This document shows, piece after piece, positions 60,631 through 64,000 of a stretch of 64,000 bases of DNA. The stretch lies in contig NC_006044.2 of the NCBI RefSeq assembly GCF_000006445.2, forward strand, positions 1,116,001-1,180,000, given 5' to 3'. The stretch is from Debaryomyces hansenii CBS767. Its lineage: Eukaryota; Ascomycota; Pichiomycetes; Serinales; Debaryomycetaceae. Both the position numbers and the translations under genes were made by a program. How positions within the stretch are numbered: the first letter of the stretch is position 1; every line of letters starts with the position of its first letter. The notes below the pieces were generated by a model. The model had not been told where the DNA came from. It did no database searches and saw only the letters and a list, made by a program, of their open reading frames with translations.

Positions 60631-62202
60631 ATGGTGGTAGATACTACGTATTATGATTTATTGAGCCTTCAGCCCGATGCTACTTCATTGGACATAAAGA
60701 AGGCATACAGAAAAGCTGCAATCAAACTCCATCCAGATAAGAATCCAGGAGACCCTACAGCAGCAGCTAAGTTCCAAGAAGTTGGGGAGGCGTACCAGGT
60801 CTTGTCAGACGATAATTTGCGGTCGAAGTATGATAAATATGGTAAACAAGAATCGATTCCAAGCGAAGGGTTCGAAGATCCATCGGAATTTTTCTCTATG
60901 ATTTTTGGAGGAGATGCATTCAAAGACTGGATTGGGGAATTGTCGTTACTTCAGGAGTTAAGTAAGTCCGCTGAGTTGTCGGGATATGGAGACGAGGAAA
61001 AGAAGGACTCGACTGAAGAGGAAAAGACGGGCGATGACTCGAAGACGCAAACTAGTGAATCCAAAGCACAGGATGCTACCGCTTCGACAACTACTACGGG
61101 CGATACTACTAAGAATTCCAACTCACAAGATGAAGAAGATGTTAAATTACGTGACAAGACCCAAAAGCTATATTTGGAAGATACGTCAGGTGGTGGTAAT
61201 GTAGGCACAAACGACGGAGATAGAAAGGAATTGACTAAGGAAGAAAAAGAAGAGTTAAAACGTAAAGAAGAGCTTGAGAAATTTGAAGAAGAATGTAGGA
61301 TAAAGAAAATTGAAATGAGAGAAGAGTTATCTAAAAAATTGACTGACAAACTTTCGTTATTCACTGAAACAGACATGAAGGAAGACGTTGCAGAATCATT
61401 TAAACAGAAATTGAAGTACGAGGCAGAATCATTGAAGATGGAAAGTTTTGGTTTGGAAATATTACATACTATTGGGTCTGTGTATAAGACCAAGCTGAAA
61501 ATCTTCCTAAAGAACCAAACATTCTTGGGTTTCGGTGGTCTTTGGTGGTCAGTAAAAGAAAAAGGTGGGGTTGTCAGAGATACCTTTAAAACTATTACCA
61601 GTGCCTTGGATGCGCAACTGACGATGCAAGAGTATGCTAAAATGCAAGAAGATAATGAATATCATGCTAAGAAAGAAGCCGAAGAACAGGCTGAAGCAAA
61701 GCAAAAGGCTGAGGAGGTTGACCAGATCGAGAAAGAAATTGAAGAGATGAAGAAGGAAAAAGAACAGAAGGAAGCTGCTGCGGCAAACAACAGTGCTGAT
61801 AAAGTCGTCAAAGAAGGTGAAGGTATAAAGAGCGACGAAAAGAAAGAGGAAGAAAAGGTACCTGAAAAACATACAGCCGAGGATATTGCAGACATGGAAA
61901 AATACTTAATGGGTAAAGTGTTGGCAGCTGCATGGTCTGGTTCAAGGTTCGAAATTCAAAGTACAGTTCGTGGTGTTTGCGACAATATATTGCAAGACAA
62001 GGAAGTGCCATTGAACGTCAGAGTTGCAAGAGCAAAGGGTTTAAGGTTAATCGGTGAAGTGTTTTCAAGTATTACAAGAACTGAAGCAGAGGATGAAGAA
62101 GCTAGAGTATTTGAAGAATTGGTTGCTGAAGCTACCAAGAAAAGAGAAAAGAAGAAGAAACCTACAGAGCATACTACTACAGCTGATGAACCTACTAAGT
62201 AG
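60631..62202 (+). CDS. CAJ1: J-domain co-chaperone of the Caj1/Djp1 type
   Basis: A 523-residue class C J protein. The J domain occupies residues ~6-72 with the Hsp70-triggering HPD at 34-36 (IKLHPDKNPG). It is followed by a Glu/Lys/Thr-rich linker (~110-200) and the DnaJ-X domain characteristic of Caj1, Djp1 and Xdj-related fungal proteins: LYLEDTSGGG is in the linker, then KKLTDKLSLFTETDMKED, ESLKMESFGLEILHTIGSVY (20), AKMQEDNEYHAKKEAEE and GKVLAAAWSGSRFEIQSTVR (20). S. cerevisiae Caj1 has 391 and Djp1 432 residues; the extra length comes from charged insertions. Djp1 helps peroxisomal import and mitochondrial ER delivery, Caj1 binds the plasma membrane; which role applies here is open. Confidence 0.9.
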   Translation: MVVDTTYYDLLSLQPDATSLDIKKAYRKAAIKLHPDKNPGDPTAAAKFQEVGEAYQVLSDDNLRSKYDKYGKQESIPSEGFEDPSEFFSMIFGGDAFKDWIGELSLLQELSKSAELSGYGDEEKKDSTEEEKTGDDSKTQTSESKAQDATASTTTTGDTTKNSNSQDEEDVKLRDKTQKLYLEDTSGGGNVGTNDGDRKELTKEEKEELKRKEELEKFEEECRIKKIEMREELSKKLTDKLSLFTETDMKEDVAESFKQKLKYEAESLKMESFGLEILHTIGSVYKTKLKIFLKNQTFLGFGGLWWSVKEKGGVVRDTFKTITSALDAQLTMQEYAKMQEDNEYHAKKEAEEQAEAKQKAEEVDQIEKEIEEMKKEKEQKEAAAANNSADKVVKEGEGIKSDEKKEEEKVPEKHTAEDIADMEKYLMGKVLAAAWSGSRFEIQSTVRGVCDNILQDKEVPLNVRVARAKGLRLIGEVFSSITRTEAEDEEARVFEELVAEATKKREKKKKPTEHTTTADEPTK

Positions 62203-62369
62203 TTATTTTATTTATTATCGAGTACAGTATATATAGTATTTATTTAGACATTTAATGAAATACCTTTAATTTGTAATGTTTGTCATTGTTCATAATTCTA
62301 TGCGAGTATTGAAATGTTTGATACTGGATACTGGGGTCATAATTCTACATTGTTATTAAATACAATCTG

Positions 62370-64000
62370 ATGACTTTAGAATATATTAACAAGAAAAGGC
62401 CTTCGGTAAGCCCTGAATTGGATCCTTGTTCGAATTCAAATTATAAGGATTTTCAAGTGCTGAACACTGAACTAGATATCAGTGTATCGTTTGATAAAAA
62501 GATAGTCCTGGGACAAGTTACTTATAAGTTAACTGCCAAAACACCTAATACAACAAGCATTGTGTTGGATACCTCATACTTAAAGATAATTAAAATTCGA
62601 ATAAATGGTTTACCAAGTGATAATTACGAGCTTGTAAAAAGGAAAGAGCCATTTGGATCACCATTGAAGATTTCATTACCAACTACAATTAACAAAGAAT
62701 TCGAGTTGAACATTGAGTTCTCCACTACAGATAAATGTACAGCATTACAATTCATTGAAAAAGAAGCGACAGATGGCCAAACCGCTCCATATTTGTTTTC
62801 CCAATGTCAAGCGATTCATGCCAGAAGCTTATTCCCGTGTTTTGATACCCCAGGAATAAAAAGTCCTTACAATATGAAAGTTAAGTCTCCATATGCATGT
62901 CTAATGTCTGGTAGACCAAAGGAAACCAATGAGGAAGGAGTGTATTGTTTTCATCAACCTATTCCAATTCCGTCGTATTTGGTGGCATTAGCATCTGGGG
63001 ATTTGGCATCTGCTCCAATAGGGCCAAGATCAACAGTTTATTCAGAAAGAGTAGGATTAAGTGATTGTCAATGGGAATTCGAAAAGGACATGGAGAATTT
63101 CATACAAGTAGCTGAAGGTTTAATATTCAAGTACGAATGGTTGAAGTTTGATGCATTGATTTTACCTCTGAGCTTCCCATATGGTGGAATGGAGAATCCA
63201 AATATTACTTTTGCTACACCAACATTAATCAGCAAAGACAGGTCACAAGTTAAGGTTATGGCGCATGAATTAGCCCATTCTTGGCTGGGGAATTTGGTTA
63301 CGAATTGTTCTTGGGAACATTTCTGGTTAAATGAAGGGTGGACAGTTTATTTAGAAAGAAGAATAATTGGAGGAATAGCTGCAGCAGAAGCTAAATCATT
63401 GGGTGAAAAAGAGGCGGCCCAATATGGGGAAAAAAGGAGACACTTTTCTGCTATTGTTGGTTGGAATTCGTTGGTTGATTCTGTTAAAACTTTAGACCCG
63501 AAATATACGTCTCTAGTTTGGAATCTCAAGGAAGGATCAGATCCAGATGATGCATTCTCTCGTATTCCATACGAAAAAGGTTTCAATTTCTTATTCTACA
63601 TTGAACAACAAGTCGGCGGTATCAAAGAATTTGATCCATTCATACCTTACTACTTCAAGAAATTTCGTTATGAATCGTTAGATACATATCAATTCATAGA
63701 TGTATTATATGAGTTCTTTGAACCTCGTGGAAAGGCAGCAAAGTTAGATGCCATTGATTGGAAGGGTTGGATATTTGGCGAAGGATTGCCGCCTAATATT
63801 CCTCAATTTGATCCCAGCTTAGCTGACGAATGTTATAGATTAGTTGATAAATGGGTCGATTTTGCGAAATCTAATTCAACAGACATTTCTGGATTTAATG
63901 AATCAAGAGATATTGGAAATTTCGAACCTGATCAACATAAGCTTTTCCTTGAATCATTAACAGAAAAATTCGGGGCATACTCCGTTTCCGAGCAGATTAT
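62370..64000 (+). CDS. LAP2: Leucyl aminopeptidase / LTA4 hydrolase homologue, 3' end outside window
   Basis: The frame is open from the ATG at 62370 to the right edge, 543 complete codons of an expected 620-660. It is an M1-family zinc aminopeptidase with epoxide hydrolase ability in the family. Conserved parts are [19 protein letters not shown], the exopeptidase motif GGMEN, and the zinc site HELAH (299-303) with Glu322 in WLNEG. Codon 306 in this motif is CTG: the motif is HSW-CTG-GNLVTN. S. cerevisiae Lap2 has Ser there and human LTA4H Thr, so translating CTG as Ser restores it. A second CTG (63168-63170) precedes SFPYGGMEN. The N-terminus [10 protein letters not shown] matches Lap2 start regions. 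Confidence 0.94.
   Translation, partial: MTLEYINKKRPSVSPELDPCSNSNYKDFQVLNTELDISVSFDKKIVLGQVTYKLTAKTPNTTSIVLDTSYLKIIKIRINGLPSDNYELVKRKEPFGSPLKISLPTTINKEFELNIEFSTTDKCTALQFIEKEATDGQTAPYLFSQCQAIHARSLFPCFDTPGIKSPYNMKVKSPYACLMSGRPKETNEEGVYCFHQPIPIPSYLVALASGDLASAPIGPRSTVYSERVGLSDCQWEFEKDMENFIQVAEGLIFKYEWLKFDALILPLSFPYGGMENPNITFATPTLISKDRSQVKVMAHELAHSWLGNLVTNCSWEHFWLNEGWTVYLERRIIGGIAAAEAKSLGEKEAAQYGEKRRHFSAIVGWNSLVDSVKTLDPKYTSLVWNLKEGSDPDDAFSRIPYEKGFNFLFYIEQQVGGIKEFDPFIPYYFKKFRYESLDTYQFIDVLYEFFEPRGKAAKLDAIDWKGWIFGEGLPPNIPQFDPSLADECYRLVDKWVDFAKSNSTDISGFNESRDIGNFEPDQHKLFLESLTEKFGAYSVSEQI

Overview
The window is nuclear DNA of a budding yeast of the CTG-Ser clade, most likely Debaryomyces hansenii or a close relative. 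Genes are dense and mostly intronless. The five introns I can place have a TACTAAC branch site, and four of the five start with GTATGT. Base composition is AT-rich, and gene content and protein sequences match Saccharomycotina. The strongest clue to the genetic code is at 63285-63287: an in-frame CTG in the aminopeptidase gene falls inside the zinc motif HELAHSW-x-GNLVTN, where S. cerevisiae Lap2 has Ser and human LTA4 hydrolase has Thr. CTG should therefore be read as Ser. No rRNA, tRNA, CRISPR array or intact mobile element was recognised.

Layout. 1-5190: 3' end of ATG9, NOP14, NCE102. 5191-6943: long gap. 6944-13684: glucose sensor (HGT4/SNF3 type) divergent from NUS1, then ARF1 and the split RPL35. 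13862-24625: UFD2 (with a small first exon), R3H/SUZ protein, RDI1, SRS2, MTC6. 24792-33762: PHB2, PIN3/LSB1, split AMA1, ALG10, KNR4/SMI1, split RPS0, plus a possible 39-residue gene at 32129. 33763-35279: G-rich gap with a 28-bp tandem repeat and a start-less reading-frame relic. 35280-44949: MFS transporter, small membrane protein overlapping GPI1 by ATGA, orphan probable mitochondrial protein, ornithine-cyclodeaminase-family protein, PHO8. 45017-57488: DHA1 drug/polyamine pump, GLY1, split fibronectin-III/coiled-coil protein, MFS transporter, GPC1, Gpr1-like receptor. 57489-64000: a probable alcohol-dehydrogenase relic beside a GC-rich DUF1993 gene that looks horizontally acquired, then MRPS5, a CAJ1/DJP1-type J protein and the 5' part of LAP2.

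Most genes are ordinary housekeeping genes, in no functional cluster. They cover ribosome production (NOP14, RPL35, RPS0, MRPS5), dolichol, N-glycan and GPI assembly (NUS1, ALG10, GPI1), membrane and signalling roles (ARF1, RDI1, NCE102, GPC1, nutrient receptors) and genome or cell-cycle control (SRS2, AMA1, UFD2). No undescribed multi-gene system was found. The most unusual points are the DUF1993 gene with its neighbouring relic, the ATGA overlap at GPI1, the AMA1 intron, a canonical PCNA-binding motif in Srs2, and several promoter repeat arrays.
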